This document shows, one piece after another, positions 53,801 through 64,000 of a stretch of 64,000 bases of DNA. The stretch is taken from assembly GCA_033064195.1 (NCBI GenBank), contig JARBJD010000245.1, forward strand, positions 1-64,000, read 5' to 3'. Position 1 is the first letter of the stretch, and each line of letters opens with the position of its first letter. Both the position numbers and the translations under genes were made by a program. The notes beneath the pieces were generated by a model that saw nothing but the letters and a program-made list of their open reading frames with translations, did no database searches and was not told the DNA's origin. The DNA comes from Blattamonas nauphoetae. Taxonomy: Eukaryota; Preaxostyla; Oxymonadida.

Positions 53801-53926
53801 AAAGTGAAAGGAGGCGTCTACCCTGAATCCGAATACGTCCGTCATGTCTCGACGCGGGATATATTCATAAGATATAACGATCCGACGAGCACTCCTCAAA
53901 AACTGTCACCGAGCAGATCTCATTGA
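50855..53926 (+). CDS. MPPKHK-family large helical protein (1,023 aa)
   Basis: An intact, intronless frame. The start is taken at MPPKHKPKRNLTDSQS, conserved in all copies, rather than an ATG 27 bp upstream. The first about 100 residues are serine/threonine rich and probably disordered. The rest is helical and leucine-rich with a HEAT/armadillo-like feel (IRFLEYACIHIKHRDRH, LVSSLINLLSLPSDPLRTAVL, NVVDRIVALLDSDS). A polar linker with HHSSSSSPT and two related KNMTEEL/KSMTEEQ segments lies near 350-410. The end is a proline-rich tail. I recall similar expanded families only from gut metamonads and can give no function. It has three more copies in this window. Confidence 0.7.
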   Translation: MPPKHKPKRNLTDSQSTQVFNSDCTCISDSHTEDSSNRAVTRTIVNTSTDSSSIVSTTDLLTINADDRKYIPISKQIMQYEIRRKRINVSAISEHSHMEDDETSLPTSITSDWRLILQDSITIDVLQEGCISLFDQVNSDLKLTPFEINHAIRFLEYACIHIKHRDRHHNQLLKTIFPEKNGRQTKLVSSLINLLSLPSDPLRTAVLSFLDVSLWNPFSKTSVPMTVTGMVPQLFQILKPHEIALNDTTMEFHRHLTSIVDNFCHFLSLRTICDHLTSYSSSHCSTQTAYEIIEPIFESFCAYLQYILTSPVGPTGNHSGVTLLSNMAQFSRQTIGHHSSSSSPTIRHFFRKIRKNMTEELVSMLGLASSSEATICLHSDQTTSTDPNQERFVDGLRKSMTEEQASSLDLTSTREVLDRFLFDSESRLSEHMWVAMFERILVGVSVGKRFSDLGVHAFLSFMSRRPSEVCPVFWPDGTFSLKTEDSEVSSSKLNSQSLWTLFTSTQPHHVATILDAFGWVLIYTDRATYVKHIWNEWFPSFINAVDPSKLPFTVDSFKLHTKLIEMLDDHLTRIRDYEFEHTHPLSDQLRSELDELFLTVFKQSKDYIVHLSLHPFALDDERENMILDLLARLFRYNRQNSLDEPYREELRREMDTSALSSSSPPFILTSEIACRLSNEEIVNVVDRIVALLDSDSCLDDDTILQICAFIRKQLHQVYLPDLFRNAGRTTEQYLHAFESLLSLHIEFVKGSPIHFLFTTRPDKESTLDEWDDVDLERVGIVKRMINQNQLTMIYESRLFEYFVVDFGIRSLPQARHSAARLSQPQLERLLAPSIDSLGKFFIQPRYFEPYEQKRCEEAFVEICKLCDERVVAQCVSRIGFFSRVVNDIFNDNPDSSDMFFNMITDRGFYYEMTSQDRKAVRNTIPYFLEEGWQDALDFIFIQDIDYRYIQPRTKRRKQFLGTNEGNFISPHSPSPQTPPTYPKVKGGVYPESEYVRHVSTRDIFIRYNDPTSTPQKLSPSRSH

Positions 53927-54108
53927 ATCAGTCACACCTCGTGATGGAACCAACAAAGACTTCCACTTCAGCATGCCATTCATTTTCATTTTCTGTCACT
54001 TCATAGCCTTGATCACACCACCATTCTCACATTTATCGAAACATAAACAGAGAATTGTCCAAATTTACAAATCAACAGAGTGAAGTGTCGTTCTTCCTCC
54101 GCTCCCCC
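53927..54108. repeat. 3' flank shared with the segment at 63073-63240
   Basis: About 180 bp following the stop matches the 3' flank of the large P-loop gene (both contain CACTTCAGCATGCCATTCAT), leading in each case straight into an AP-2 tail fragment. Confidence 0.8.
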
Positions 54109-54500
54109 CCACGTCATTCTTCTCTGTTCCCTCGCCCGCACCCTCGTCTGAAATCTACAACAACATGTGGAACCAATTCAAGCAGCAGCCGAACTGCGCC
54201 ACTCACAAAATCATATCCACTCGCTCCCCACTCAACCCCGCCCTTCTCCAGTCCATCATCGGCCTTCTCCAGTCCACATACCACTTCCATCTGCTTCCTG
54301 GGTACTCCAGCAACAAGCAGGTGATCTGCCTCGTCTCCGCTCTTCCTCTCAAGAACAAGACACCCATCCCAGTCCTTCTCACCCTCCAGCCACACATGGA
54401 GAATGGAAATGTCAATGTTGCTTTTGATTATGCATCCCCATCTCCAGAGGTTGTCAATAGTCTCAGTGATTGGATGATCGGCCAAATATCAGATCTCTAG
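54109..54500 (+). pseudogene. AP-2 alpha tail fragment, copy d
   Basis: About 130 codons of the appendage, open to the normal stop and nearly identical to 37685-38080 of the full gene. There is no trunk, hinge or start. It is followed after 256 bp by the next MPPKHK copy. Confidence 0.92.
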
Positions 54501-54756
54501 TCACTCACTCTCACCCTGTCAATACATACGGGCATACATACATGAATACAGCCATACAACCTGCAAGCCAGCCAGCCTTTGATTCGTTCTTTCTTTTTCA
54601 CGTCCACATCATCGACAATTTTGACTGTCTGAAGGAGAAGTTCATAACGATACATTCTTCCGAAACTGCTCCTCGGAAGGGACAGCTGGGGCGATCTATT
54701 CATTGCTCCACGAGTGATCAGAATGAGAATGATGAATTGGGCAGATCTCTCTCAAC

Positions 54757-57671
54757 ATGCCTCCCAAGCATAAACTGAAAAGAAATCTGACTGATTCACA
54801 ATCGACTCGAGTCATTAACTCTGATTGCTCTTGTATTTCGGATGCATACATCGAAGATTCTTCAAACAAAACCCTCATCAAAACTACTAACAATTATTCA
54901 ACTAATTCTTCATCTATCATCTCCGCCACCGATCTTCTCTCAATTAATGCCGATGATCGTAAATATATCCAAATTTCCAAGCAACTTCTGCAATATGAAA
55001 TGAAACGAAGACGAATTTATGTTCCAACGATCTCAGTCCACTCACGCCGAGAGGATGACGAGACTTCTCTTCCTGCCTCCATCACATCAGATTGGAGATT
55101 AATTTTACCGGATTCAATTACGATCTATGATCTCCAGGAAGGGTGTATCTCTCTTTTCGATCAAGTTAACTCTAATTTGGAATTGAACCCAATTGAAATT
55201 AATCATGCGATCCGTTTCCTGGAATATGCATGCATTCACATCAAACACCGCGATAAGTACCACAACCAGCTCCTCGAATTCATCTACCCTGAAGAGACAC
55301 ACTGTCAAACACAACTGGTCTCGTCCTTGATCAACCTTCTCTCTCTTCCATCTGACCCACTCCAAACAGCTGTTCTCTCGTTCTTGGATGTTAGTCTTTG
55401 GAATTCAAAAAGGGATATCTCTGTTGCAATGGCTGTGACCGGAGTGTTGCCTCAACTCTTCCAAGTCCTGAAGCCACACGAAATTGCATTGAATGACACA
55501 ACCATGGAATTCCACCGACATCTTACTTCAATTGTGGACTACTTTTTCAGATTTTCCTCACCAGAGTCCATCAGCAATCAACTCCAACGATTCAGGTACT
55601 CGTCTCGCAGCACACAGATCGCGTCCACAATCATTGAACAAATTTTCGAATCATTCTGCACGTATTTGCAATATATCCTCTCCACCTCAGTTGGTCCCAC
55701 TGGTCATTGCTCTGGCTTCACTCTTCTGTCGAATATGAAACAATTCCATCACCAAACAATAGGCCATCACTCTTCTTCCTCCTCTCCAACGATTCGACAT
55801 TTTTTTAGAAAGATTCGAAAGAACATGACGGAAGAGCTTTCTTCCATGGCGGGTCTTGCCTCTTCAAGCGAAGCAGAAAGCTCTCTTCGTTCTGACCAGA
55901 CGACTTCCACCGATCCGAACCAACAGAGCATTCTTGATGAGCTGAGAAAGAGCATGACAAAAGAACAAGCCTCATCGTTGAAACTTGCCTCAACAAGAAA
56001 AGCACTCGACAGGTTTCTCTTTGACAGCGAGTCTAGGCTGAGCGAACACATGTGGGTGGCAATGTTTGAAAGAATCCTTGTTGGAGTGAGCGAGGGGAAG
56101 CGATTCTCCGATTTGGGGGTCCATGCGTTCTGAGTTTCATGTCTCGCTGCCCGTCTGAAGTCAGTCCGGTCTTCTGGCCAGATGGAACATTCTCACTCAA
56201 AACGGAAGACTCTGAAGTGTCTTCGTCGAAATTGAACTCACAATCGCTCTGGACACTCTTCACATCCACTCAGCCACACCATGTTGCCACCATTCTCGAT
56301 GCATTTGGTTGGTTCTTGAGTCGTGATGATAATGTGACGGATGTGAAACACATTTGGAACGAATGGTTCCCTTGCTTCATGAATGCTGTTGATCCCTCGC
56401 AACTGCCTTTCACTGTTAACTTCATCGAACTCCACACAACACTCATCCAAATGTTGGATGATCAGCTCACTCGGATTCGAGATTATGAATTCGAGCACAG
56501 ACATCAATTGACAGATCAGCTTCGAATCGAACTGGACGAGCTCTTCATCACTTTCTACAAACAATCGAAGAATTACATCGTCCATCTTTCACTCCATCCG
56601 TTCGCATTGGACAATGAGCGAGAAGACACGATTCTTGATTTTCTCATCGATTTGTTTCGATACGACTGGATAACCAACCTGGACGAGCCACTTCGAGCGG
56701 AACTGAGACGAGAAATGGATACATCAGCACTCTCATCGTCATCTCCGCCCTTCATCATCACATCTGAAATCGCTTGTGATCTCACCGATAAAGAGTTTGT
56801 GAATGTTGTGGACAGAATTGTTGCTCTGCTCGACAGCGACTCGTGTTTGGATGACGACACCATCCTTCAGATCTGCACATTCATCAGAATACAACTCAGT
56901 CGCGTCTATCTGCCCGACTTGTTCAGAAACGCTGGGAGATCAACCGAACAATACTTCCACGCCTTCGAATCTCTCCTCTCTCTCCACATTGAGTTTGTAA
57001 AAGGAGCACCAATCATATTTCTCCTCACGACTCGACCGGACAAAGAGCCGACGTTGGACGAATGGGACGATGTTGATTTGGAGAGAGTTGGAATTGTGAA
57101 GCGAATGATCGACCAGAACCAACTCTCAATGATTTACGAATCGAAGTTGTTCGAATATTCCATCCTCGATTTTGGCATCCAAAGCCTTCCGCAAGCTCGC
57201 CACAGCGCTGCTCGACTGTCTCAACCACAACTCGAACGACTGCTTGCTCCGTCCGTCGACAGTCTCAGCAAATACTTCATCCAGCTACGCGACTTCGAAC
57301 CATACGAAGAAAAGAGAAGTGAAGAAGCCTTCGTCACTGTCTGTCACTTGTGCAATCAGCGTGTGGTTGCTCAGTGTGTCAGCCGGATTGGATTCTTCTC
57401 TCGCGTTGTGAATGATATGTTCAGTGACAATCCAAACACAAGCAACATATTTTTCAATATGATCACCGATCGTGGGTTTTATTATGAAATGACTCGCGAA
57501 GATCGGAAGGCGGTTCGAAGCACAATTCCATACTTTCTGGAGGAAGGATGGCAAGATGCATTGGACTTCATGTTTGGGAAGAAGAAGGATATCAAACATC
57601 GCTACGCCAAATTCCTAACTATATGGAGAATGCAGTTCTTGGGGGCGAATTTGGACCGTAAGAATGACTAG
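54757..57671 (+). pseudogene. MPPKHK-family copy d, single frameshift
   Basis: A close paralogue of 50855-53926 over its whole length, about 970 codons, ending earlier (QFLGANLDRKND). One T is missing near 56128 (CATGCGTTCTGAG against CATGCGTTTCTGAG in copy c), which shifts the frame and creates a TGA at once. The frame then continues open for 510 codons. The two halves have no other damage, so the loss is recent, or a sequencing slip is possible. Confidence 0.85.
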
Positions 57672-58162
57672 GATGGGCTCACTGATGCCATCCACTCTCA
57701 TTCATGTGAAATCGTCACCACTGGACGAGTCAAATCCGTTCTGTCTTCCAATTTCGGTTCATATCATTTACTATTCTCATTTCTACAAATGAATCGACAT
57801 GTTCAATGCTTCAATCGCTGTGATATCAGACTCTGGGTGATACTGAAGAGCTGTTGGCCATCCGATTAGAGGTTCTGACGAGTGAGCTTCTGTTTATAAG
57901 GTGATTGTCGCGATGGTGGAGAATGAGATGTTCAAAGAGTTCCTAACGACCAGGTCGGTTCCCATCAGCACAACAAAACAGACTGCTTGTCCAAGTGCAA
58001 ACTCCGCGGTGAAGTGCGTGTTGTTCAGAACATAGACATCCGACAACGATATCACATAGTCCTCGACCTTCGGAAACGACCACCATTCACAACCGTTCGC
58101 TGACACACTTCACTCCAAGACTGCAAATAGATGAACAAAACGAGACACGTCAATGTCAAGTC
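57672..58162. other. Intergenic; possible minus-strand fragment
   Basis: Minus-strand frame 57894-58106 (EDYVISLSDVYVLNNTHF, FALGQAVCFVVLMGTDL) has a coding look, but no start or family can be given. Otherwise nothing is recognised. Confidence 0.3.
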
Positions 58163-61100
58163 ATGAGATTGCTTTTTAAGAGACTCGTTTCCATCTGGAA
58201 AACACAACCTGAGATTGCTGAAGAGGAGTTTTTTTCTTGATTTTGAGCACCAGCTGAACAATGAACAATTCTCAGACTTGTCGCACCTGTTGTATCAATC
58301 ATTTCCGACTTTTCCAAGACATCCCAATGACACGAACCCTCTGAACCAATATCTGTTTCGCTCCTCAACATTCTCTCTCTTTGGCCATGTGATTTTCAAC
58401 TCTCAAACTTTTATTGATTCTGAAACGAAAGTTACCCCAAATTTTACACACCCAATTCTCCATGTTATCACAGGCACTCCTGGAATGGGAAAATCAGCCA
58501 GTCGATTCCCGCTCATCACACTGTTGATGAGCTTTGGAGTAGATGTTTGCATTCTCTTTGATTGATTCGACCATTCAGTGTGTGACGACGACTACAGTTG
58601 GGGAACAAGTCCATGTCTTCAAACGGAAAACGAAAATTCGAACTGGAACAACCACGATTTCCATGGATGATCACAACGGAGCTCTCCCCGACTGTTATAC
58701 TCCATCATACCTGTACACGTATGATGTGTATCGGTACTGGAAACCGGAACCTGTGGAAATACCTGTCCAAACTACATTACAGGAAAAAGAATACCACCCG
58801 AATGCTGTACGCATCCCTGACCGCAGGTCGTTATCCGCCGGATGGACGCATCTTGGCGATGTCTCCGTTCCAAGTGTGGAACACTTCCCGTACTTCCTCC
58901 GTCTGTTGGTGGACTGTCAGACCGAAACCCTCGAAAGACGAAGGACACTCGAAGTGGACATGAATATCCTTCAGGAATCGACCGTGGCTCGCGGTTCATG
59001 GCTCGCACCGGGTTCGGTCCTCGTCCCCGGTTCACCGATCCAAAAAGAAGAAGTTGACAAAGAAAAACCTGCAAAAGGCATCGAAGTGAAAGAGACCATG
59101 ATTTTGCAGAAAGGTGCAATGATCAAAGAGAATTCAGTTCTGGCGGCCGGATCGTCTCTTTGCACATTGGCCGTCGTGAACAGACTCGAAAACACAAAGT
59201 GGCATGTTGTAGAAGAGTTTGTCACATTTTTGATCAATTCGTTCAGTCTTACCTTTTCTCAAGAGTCAGGGGTCATGCCAGATACCAACTATGTGCTGTT
59301 CACACCACCAAAGGGTTCGAGATGGAAGGAAGTCAACAAAAGCGATAAAACGAGTCACTGTATTATTGTGGAGTATTCAGTGCCAAAATACAAACCTCAA
59401 GAGCAAGCGGCGCTTCTCAACACGATGGGACCACAAAACATCACTTCAAAGAATGTCAATCACGCTCTTATGGGAGTTGAACTCTTCTCGTTCGTTCCAC
59501 GCTTTGTCTTGAACCCGGAACTCGCACTGACCGCCGTCAGCAGTGCATGGCAATCAGTCACAGTTCGAGACAAAATTGCGTCTATGGATCTGTACAAAGA
59601 CGACATTATACAAAACTTGATCCACTTCTCGTGTCCACAATATGACTGCCACAACTGGCACACCGAGTTTGCAACAGAGCTCGCTCGATGGATCACACTG
59701 GAAACATTCAACACCACAATGAAAGAGGATTACTCTGAAACCCTCAAGTCGTTGTCAGATAATGCAGAGTTCAATGAGCAGAGGAGAGTGGTCTTTCATG
59801 CCTTTGTCTCAGATGCCATTCTCGGAGGGTTTCGTCTGAGCTCTGCCAAGAAACTTCTCTCTGACGAAAAGCTTCCTTCAGACATCCAACTCCCACCGCC
59901 CATCGGCGAGTCGTTCGTTCACATGCGAAATTCCGGACGAATACGTCAAGCATCTCTGCCCGACATGAAGACAATCCCTGTTGAGAAACTGAGTGACTTT
60001 GACCAACAGTGGACACTCCTCTTTTCCTCGCCCATGCTTCCTCGCGATTCATCGTCGGCAACACTGATGCTCAAAGACGACCCTGTGACCGAAGCCTCTC
60101 AAACAATCACTTCTCACAGCGACGACTCAGCTGCAAAGTGCTTCACGTTCTATCTGAAACCGCTTGGTGGAAACAACCCTGGGTTTGCATCAATGTTGTT
60201 GTTCTTCAAAATGCATGAAGAACATGATGGGTTGAAGATCGACGATCTATGTGTGATGTTCATCCAATCCACGCTCGCCAATGGTCCCTTTTTCGGTCAA
60301 ACGATGTCAGATCTGATGTTCGTTTGGCTTACGCTGCTGCGCAGAGTGTACGGGCTGAGCGAACAACACATTCATCCTTTCATCTTCTTTGTGAAGCAGG
60401 CTGCTGTCGAGAGTTTTCGTCTGGACCGCGAATACCCTGCAGATTCTTTCATCCCAGGAGACAATCTTTGGGTGATGGATGCCCACGCTCATGAACTCAA
60501 AGAAGCCATTCTCGCGCATCCTGGACGATTGATTTTGTCAGCTGCGACTGCTCTTGAACCGAACACGAATCCAACGCACTTCCGATGTTTCTTCTGTGAC
60601 CGCATCATTACAGAATTCTTCCCAAGTCATCATTGCAAAGACATTCAAAAGAAAACTCGAGAAGTTCAAAAGATGCGCATCAATGACTTCTTTTCGAAAT
60701 TGGGAAAAATGTCATTTGGTCGACGCTCTCCTAAGATTGATCTAGCACCAGCAGAGGATGCATCTGTGCCGCAGATTGTTTTCAATCTGGAGTCGACACC
60801 TCTCACAGATCCGAGCACAGATCGTGATGGTGGATAGAGAAACGTTGTTGATATCAACTTGGTCGATGTCGGTGGACAACCAGAGAATCCCTTCTCTGTC
60901 CGTCACATCCCAAATGAGCATGAGCGGCCCAAACTCCGATTTGAAGTTTCTCATACTCATCCGATTCCCAGTATTTTCACCTACTTCCCACAAAGACAAG
61001 ACACTCCCAATCCCCAACTATCCAAGCAGGTTGTCGAGACATGGGATCGAGTTGCTTTCTGTAACACTGATGCACCATCTCTAATCTCGAATGAATTCAA

Positions 61101-63072
61101 CAACCCAACCAGCCATCTGCTCACGTCAGTTCGCCTGATTGTTGTGTGTTCAAAGGAAATGATGATTGGATTCAGCGGAAACAAAAGGGATGAAGTGTTG
61201 TCCATGGGTGCACAACACCCCCCACATGGGTATTTGAGTGCTCTGTGGGAAAAGACACAAATTCCACTCGCTCAAATTCATCTTCCAATGAACATTTTCC
61301 CAAAGCAGACTCTGTTGCTTGGCACAAGACAGATTCTCACTCCCTTCGAGATCCGGGGTATCCTCTCTCTTGTTGACAAGGAGTATCGGAAGGACCGCCT
61401 GGTCAAGTTCGACGAACTCATCAATGACGGACAGCCATTGACAGAGGCTGATGCACAGCTCGTCCTCTCTGATGAAGGGGCATTCTCAGTGCTCCTCGAT
61501 TCTGACCTCAGATCACTCCAAACTCGAATCCCGAATTTGGGATCGTTGGACATGTCCGACCTCCAGTCGTTGGTATCGTTCGTGAGCGGAACAATGCCAC
61601 TTATCTCGGATATTTTGAGGATGTGTGAGTGTTTTCTCTTGTTTCTGAAGCAGTTCGCGAATGAAGTTCAGGACGAGTCATCTGATGAAGCTCAGGAGAC
61701 GATGCAATCTGTGGATGCCACATCGACAGACCAAACTAGGGATGGGATCGTGACCACATCTCCCCTGTTTCGTTGGGTGGAACCTTGGAAGCTGGATGTG
61801 ATGAAGAAATGTCTCCAGACTAGTTTATCCGTTGCATCTGGACGTTTGACACAGGCCCTTGAACGTAAACTTCTTGGAAAGAGAACAGCTCTCAGTGATG
61901 CGGATGTGAAGTTGGTGATGGAAGGAATGAAAACAAATCCGCTGCTGCCTTGGTGGCGCCGACGACACCTCATCCCCTTCGTGACTGATGTGCCCGAGGA
62001 CTGCAAAGAACTGGTGAAACAGCTCACTAAGAAAGACAAAAAGCTCAAGCGGAAAGATCGAGAGATCTGCATCACAGTTCTTCTGATCCATGCACCCATC
62101 GAAATGTCTGAAAAGGCTCGTTTCACCGCTTTCATCAACGGATGCGCACTGCCCACAGCTGACAAAGAAACGCTGATCTCTCTCATCGATAAGAACCCTC
62201 ACGATCAGGAAGATGTTGACGAATGGAACAAGGCACTAACTTGTCTCGAAGAAATAGAGATACTGACTGGTCTCAAAAAGAAAAAAGCGCTCGATGAGTT
62301 GCCACGTTCTCTTTTGAGCGATTATCTTCTGAAGCCGAGGGGAATGCGTGGAGACAAGTCAACAATTCTGCGACTCATCGAACAAGCACCACTTTCGGAG
62401 AAGGACAAGGACACTCTTCTTTGTTTGGTGAACGGAAAGCCGAGATTCACCTCCAGCCGTCGCAAAGAGATTGCTACGTTGTGTTGTCCGAGAATTGCAC
62501 CCGAATCTGAAGAAGAATGTGTGAAAAAGATCCGTGAATCAAAACTTGACGAGGAGAAGAAAACAAATCTGGCAAATATTGTGAGGGCTCACAAATCAAT
62601 CGATTTTGAAGAAATCGCGCCTCTGGAGGAGTTGATCAAAAATGACGATGTTTTGAAACCGAAATCGAAAGTTCTGTCATCACTCCTTGATCGCAGTTTC
62701 GTCCTCCCCGAATCTGATCGATCTTTGGACAAGAAATTGGATGAGTACATCAGACTGGAAGTAGTGCGACTCGAGAAATGTCTGTATGACAAACAGATGC
62801 ACCTCCTCAAGCGTCTCCAAGATGCCAACCTCTCGTGGAAAGATCTGGCAGCTCTTCTTTGTTGTCCGAATGGAGGCACTTCCATTTCTCTTCCTGGATT
62901 GAAAGTGCTGTTTCCAGCACAGCGTCCAAGCATGAAGCTTCCAACAGCCACACCTCTTCTACAAACACCTGTGCTGGATCATGAGACGGACAATCGACCC
63001 AATGGGAAGACCAAAAGAATGGAAGATTCATCCGACATCCCCCAAAAACGGTCACCGGACGGATCTAATTGA
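58163..63072 (+). CDS. Large P-loop NTPase-like protein, one in-frame TAG
   Basis: Exons 58163-58186 (tentative), 58224-58538 and 58579 onward, with introns of 37 and 40 bp. A Walker A motif, ITGTPGMGKSAS, lies near residue 95, in a setting (FxDFE, LFGHVIF, then the P-loop) that recalls RHS/Crinkler-type NTPases. That similarity is tentative. The first part gives 865 residues and ends at a TAG at 60835-60837, near a C-x2-C-x9-HHC zinc-binding motif (CFFCDRIITEFFPSHHC). The same frame continues without a nearby ATG for 745 codons to TGA at 63072, starting with NLVDVGGQPENPF. One gene with a premature or read-through TAG is the simplest reading. The C-terminal part is helical and charged (KKDKKLKRKDREI, DEYIRLEVVRLEKCL). 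Confidence 0.6.
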
Positions 63073-63244
63073 ATCAGTCACACCTCTTGATAGAACCAAC
63101 AAAGAATTCCACTTCAGCATGCCATTCATTTTCATTTTCTGTCACTTCATCGTCCTGATCACACCACCATTCTCGTATTTATCGAAACATAAACAGTGAA
63201 TTGTCCAAGTTGTGGAATTGACTGAGTGAAGTATCATTCATCCT

Positions 63245-63645
63245 CCCCTCCCCCCGCGTCATTCTTCTCTGTTCCCTCACCCGCACCCTCGTCGGAAATC
63301 TACAACAACATGTGGAACCAATTCAAGCAGCAGCCGAACTGCGCCACTCACAAAATCATCTCCACTCGCTCCCCACTCAACCCCGCCATTCTCCAGTCCA
63401 TCATCGGCCTTCTCCAGTCCACATACCACTTCCATCTGCTTCCTGGGTACTCCAGCAACAAGCAGGTGATCTGCCTCGTCTCCGCTCTTCCTCTCAAGAA
63501 CAAGACACCCATCCCAGTCCTTCTCACCCTCCAGCCACACATGGAGAATGGAAATGTCAATGTTGCTTTTGATTATGCATCCCCATCTCCAGATGTTGTC
63601 AACGGTCTCAGTGATTGGATGATCGGCCAAATATCAGATCTCTAG
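63245..63645 (+). pseudogene. AP-2 alpha tail fragment, copy e
   Basis: About 130 codons of the appendage to the normal stop, nearly identical to copy d. It is followed after 241 bp by another MPPKHK start. Confidence 0.92.
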
Positions 63646-63886
63646 TCACTCACCCTCACCCTGTCAATACATACATACATGCATCCAGCCATACAGCCAG
63701 CCAGCCTTTGATTCGGTCTTTCTTTTTCACGTCCACATCATCGACAATTTTGACTGTCTGAAGGAGGCGTTCACAATGAAACATTCTTCCGAAACTGCTC
63801 CTCGGAAGGGACTATTGAGGCGTTTTTATTGCTCCTCTGAAGTTGAGATGAGAAAGTGAAGGATGATTTGGGCAGATCCGTCTACC

Positions 63887-64000
63887 ATGCCTCCCAAGCA
63901 TAAACCGAAGAGAAATCTGACTGCTTCACAATCGACTCAAGTCTTTAAATCTGATTGCTCTTGTCTTTCGGATGCGTACATCCAAGATTCTTCGAACAAA
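63887..64000 (+). CDS. MPPKHK-family gene, start only (runs off window)
   Basis: Opens MPPKHKPKRNLTASQSTQV and continues in frame to the window edge, close to copies c and d. Whether it is intact cannot be judged. Confidence 0.8.
   Translation, partial: MPPKHKPKRNLTASQSTQVFKSDCSCLSDAYIQDSSNK

Noticed and set aside
58215-58565. Frameshift between the P-loop frame and the following long frame
   Set aside because: A 40 bp intron (58539-58578) with GT and CAG ends joins the frames in phase, matching the intron style of neighbouring genes.
58163-63072. Alternative genetic code with TAG as glutamine, as in some oxymonads
   Set aside because: The long conserved exons of AP-2 alpha and the intact MPPKHK gene contain no internal TAA or TAG, and several genes end in TAA or TAG at sensible places.

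Overview
The window looks like a contig from a small-genome protist. The host genes have very short introns (about 25-89 nt), use standard stop codons, and include recognisable eukaryotic trafficking and chromatin genes (AP-2 alpha-adaptin, a BCNT/Swc5 protein, an Atg27/MRH-like membrane protein, a BLOC1S4-like protein). Together with a Polinton/Maverick and a large lineage-specific family beginning MPPKHK, this recalls gut-dwelling metamonads such as oxymonads. That taxon is an inference from memory, not something the sequence proves.

Layout. (1) About 1-13.8 kb is a broken Polinton/Maverick: capsid, small virion-type proteins, packaging ATPase, integrase, protein-primed DNA polymerase B and cargo genes. 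It runs off the left edge. Two features stand out in it: a shared T-rich promoter-like motif just before most genes, and at least nine copies of a 32-46 bp double-hairpin repeat with a TTCGAA centre. (2) About 13.8-28 kb is a transposon and pseudogene graveyard: tRNA-like pieces, several terminal-inverted-repeat elements, a 3.3 kb element with 240 bp inverted arms, a broken AP-2 alpha copy, a 24 bp minisatellite and scraps of unidentified genes. (3) 28-37 kb is a nest. An MPPKHK-family pseudogene was hit by a TA-targeting element, which was hit by a small MITE and by a complete 7.4 kb Mutator-like element (MULE). The MULE has a 9 bp target duplication and huge inverted arrays of a 140 bp repeat, 20 units on one side and 7 on the other. 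(4) 37.7-47.6 kb is an island of intact host genes: AP-2 alpha, Swc5/CFDP1, Atg27-like, two unknown genes, a BLOC1S4-like gene and a small acidic protein. (5) 47.8-50 kb is a second MULE without a transposase, again with a perfect 9 bp target duplication. (6) 50-64 kb is an amplified array in which the last exon segment of AP-2 alpha plus its 3' flank sits about 230-260 bp ahead of each MPPKHK-family gene, together with a large P-loop protein gene interrupted by one in-frame TAG.

The trafficking genes would act in clathrin endocytosis (AP-2 alpha), Golgi/endosome or autophagy membrane traffic (Atg27-like) and lysosome-related organelle biogenesis (BLOC1S4). Swc5 would act in H2A.Z exchange. 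The MPPKHK family and the P-loop gene have no function I can name. The strongest candidates for something undescribed are the covarying double-hairpin repeat, the MULE whose inverted ends contain tandem arrays, and the AP-2-tail/MPPKHK amplification unit.
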